DNA of 7,070 nucleotides from Pseudomonadales bacterium (GTDB lineage Bacteria > Pseudomonadota > Gammaproteobacteria > Pseudomonadales > Azotimanducaceae). Both the position numbers and the translations under genes were made by a program. The notes beneath the pieces are model-generated. The model ran no database searches. It was not told where the DNA came from and was given only the letters and a program-made list of their open reading frames with translations. Below are positions 5,813 through 7,070 of this stretch, one piece after another. The stretch's first letter is position 1, and the number at the start of each line of letters is the position of its first letter. Location of the stretch: the NCBI GenBank assembly GCA_022448765.1, contig JAKUTI010000137.1:1-7070 (forward strand), read 5' to 3'.

Positions 5813-7070
5813 ATGGAGAGGGAATTGACACAGACAGGTATCACGCGACATTTCATTGCTGGCAGACCCGAGACTGGCGGTTCGCGAAGGCTTGAACGGT
5901 TTGACCCTGCAACGGGTGAACAAATGGGTTATGTCACGCTCGGCGACGAATCGACGGTCAATACCGCTGTCGATTCCTCGAGCAACGCGTATCAAGATTG
6001 GCGGCTCGTTGAGCCGGCAAAACGAGCCGTCATTATTCGGAAATTTTGTGACGCGGTATCGGCCCACGCTGACGAACTCTGTCGGCTGATCACCCTCGAA
6101 CACGGCAAAACCCTGTTGGATGCTCAGGGTGAGCTTCAACGGGGAATAGAGAATATCGAATATGCCACGGGGATAGCTGAACACTTAAAAGGTGAGTACA
6201 GCAAAGCGGTCGGGCCAGACATCGATAGCTGGAGCGAAATGTCGCCGTTGGGCGTGGTCGTGGGTATTACCCCCTTTAACTTCCCTGTCATGGTCCCCAT
6301 GTGGATGTTTCCTTTAGCAATTGCCTGTGGCAACACCTTTATTCTGAAACCGTCAGAGCGAGATCCTTCACCTTCTATATACATAGCAAAGTTACTTTCT
6401 GAAGCTGGAATCCCTAATGGCGTCTTTAATGTTTTAAATGGCGATAAAGAAACTGTCGATATGCTGCTTAGCGATGAGCGCATTCAAGCGGTAAGCTTTG
6501 TAGGTTCTACTCCTATTGCCGAATCGATTTATCAGAAAGGCACCGATGCCGGTAAACGAGTGCAGGCTTTAGGCGGTGCGAAAAATCACGCCGTAGTTAT
6601 GCCTGACGCAGATGTTGATAACGCAGTGAGTGCACTTATGGGTGCAGCATATGGTTCTTGCGGTGAACGTTGCATGGCAATTTCTGTTGCAGTGTGTGTA
6701 GGTGAGGAAGCAGCAGACAAAGTAGTTACGCGCTTAGAGAGTCGTATCAAGAAATTGAAAATTGGTCCTGGCGAAGATGCGTCCAACGATATGGGACCAC
6801 TAATCACAAAAGATGCGCTGGCAAGAATTTATTCCTATATTGAACAAGGCTTAGAACAGGGCGCCGAGCTGATCGTTGATGGACGCAACTTGGTTATTCC
6901 GGATCATGAAAATGGTTTTTTTATTGGCGGTTGTTTGTTTGACGAAGTCACAGAAAACATGAGCATCTATACGGACGAAATATTCGGGCCGGTGCTTTGC
7001 GTTGTGCGGGTAAAAGATCTGGACGAAGCTATGACGCTCATTAACAAACACGAGTATGGTAACGGAGCAT
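5813..7070 (+). CDS. mmsA: CoA-acylating (methyl)malonate-semialdehyde dehydrogenase, 3' partial
   Basis: An aldehyde dehydrogenase superfamily enzyme that converts malonate or methylmalonate semialdehyde, NAD+ and CoA to acetyl- or propionyl-CoA, CO2 and NADH. From ATG 5813, 419 codons are visible; the family is about 490-500 residues, so about 80 C-terminal residues lie beyond the right edge. Visible signatures are TPFNFPVMVPMWMFPLA (153-169) with Asn156, ILKPSERDPS (177-186), FVGSTPI (229-235), QALGGAKNHAVVMPDAD (251-267), the nucleophile Cys287 in GERCMA, and DEIFGPVL. The usual ALDH general-base Glu (ELGG) is replaced by Ala252, typical of the CoA-dependent members. TTG 5825, with GGAG 6 nt upstream, is an alternative start (4 residues shorter). 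The gene is in the same frame as the aminotransferase before it, separated by TAG plus 21 bp, so probably one operon. Base composition and codon use change sharply near codons 165-186 (about 6305-6370), as described under findings. Confidence 0.92.
   Translation, partial: MERELTQTGITRHFIAGRPETGGSRRLERFDPATGEQMGYVTLGDESTVNTAVDSSSNAYQDWRLVEPAKRAVIIRKFCDAVSAHADELCRLITLEHGKTLLDAQGELQRGIENIEYATGIAEHLKGEYSKAVGPDIDSWSEMSPLGVVVGITPFNFPVMVPMWMFPLAIACGNTFILKPSERDPSPSIYIAKLLSEAGIPNGVFNVLNGDKETVDMLLSDERIQAVSFVGSTPIAESIYQKGTDAGKRVQALGGAKNHAVVMPDADVDNAVSALMGAAYGSCGERCMAISVAVCVGEEAADKVVTRLESRIKKLKIGPGEDASNDMGPLITKDALARIYSYIEQGLEQGAELIVDGRNLVIPDHENGFFIGGCLFDEVTENMSIYTDEIFGPVLCVVRVKDLDEAMTLINKHEYGNGA

Noticed and set aside
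5801..6483. Two minus-strand open frames covering the start of the dehydrogenase gene
   Set aside because: They are shadows of a clear dehydrogenase reading frame that stays open to the right edge.

Overview
The window looks like a chromosomal stretch of a proteobacterium of moderate GC content, roughly the low-to-mid 50s percent over most of its length. A marine or soil gammaproteobacterium is my best guess from the gene families and their style, but no rRNA or other marker is present, so the taxonomy is weak. Gene density is normal. I see no tRNA, rRNA, CRISPR array or complete mobile element.

Left part (1-3371): a flavin-dependent Baeyer-Villiger-type monooxygenase, cut by the left edge, runs on the plus strand. 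It meets tail to tail a complete carotenoid oxygenase (RPE65/carotenoid-cleavage family) on the minus strand. Both are oxygenases that act on hydrophobic or ketonic substrates. The carotenoid oxygenase is divergent from the next gene across about 280 bp, which holds a plausible promoter and a small dyad.

Middle (3372-4465): a small stand-alone MOSC-domain protein with a strong Shine-Dalgarno sequence is followed by about 520 bp without an intact gene. That stretch holds what looks like a frameshifted, truncated remnant of a short membrane-anchored protein, then a very AT-rich segment with a perfect 9-bp inverted repeat, then a short ORF (42 codons) that overlaps the next gene.

Right part (4466-7070): a class III omega-aminotransferase of the beta-alanine:pyruvate type, followed after 21 bp by a CoA-acylating (methyl)malonate-semialdehyde dehydrogenase, cut by the right edge. 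The pair makes biochemical sense. The transaminase turns beta-alanine (or a related omega-amino acid) plus pyruvate into malonate semialdehyde plus alanine, and the dehydrogenase turns the semialdehyde into acetyl-CoA, giving a beta-alanine / pyrimidine-amine catabolic module.

The most unusual signals are a sharp change in base composition and codon use inside the dehydrogenase gene near 6300-6370 with the reading frame and motifs intact, the gene remnant at about 3965-4272, and the replacement of a normally conserved second-shell glutamate by glutamine in the carotenoid oxygenase. I do not see convincing evidence of an entirely new multi-gene system in this window.
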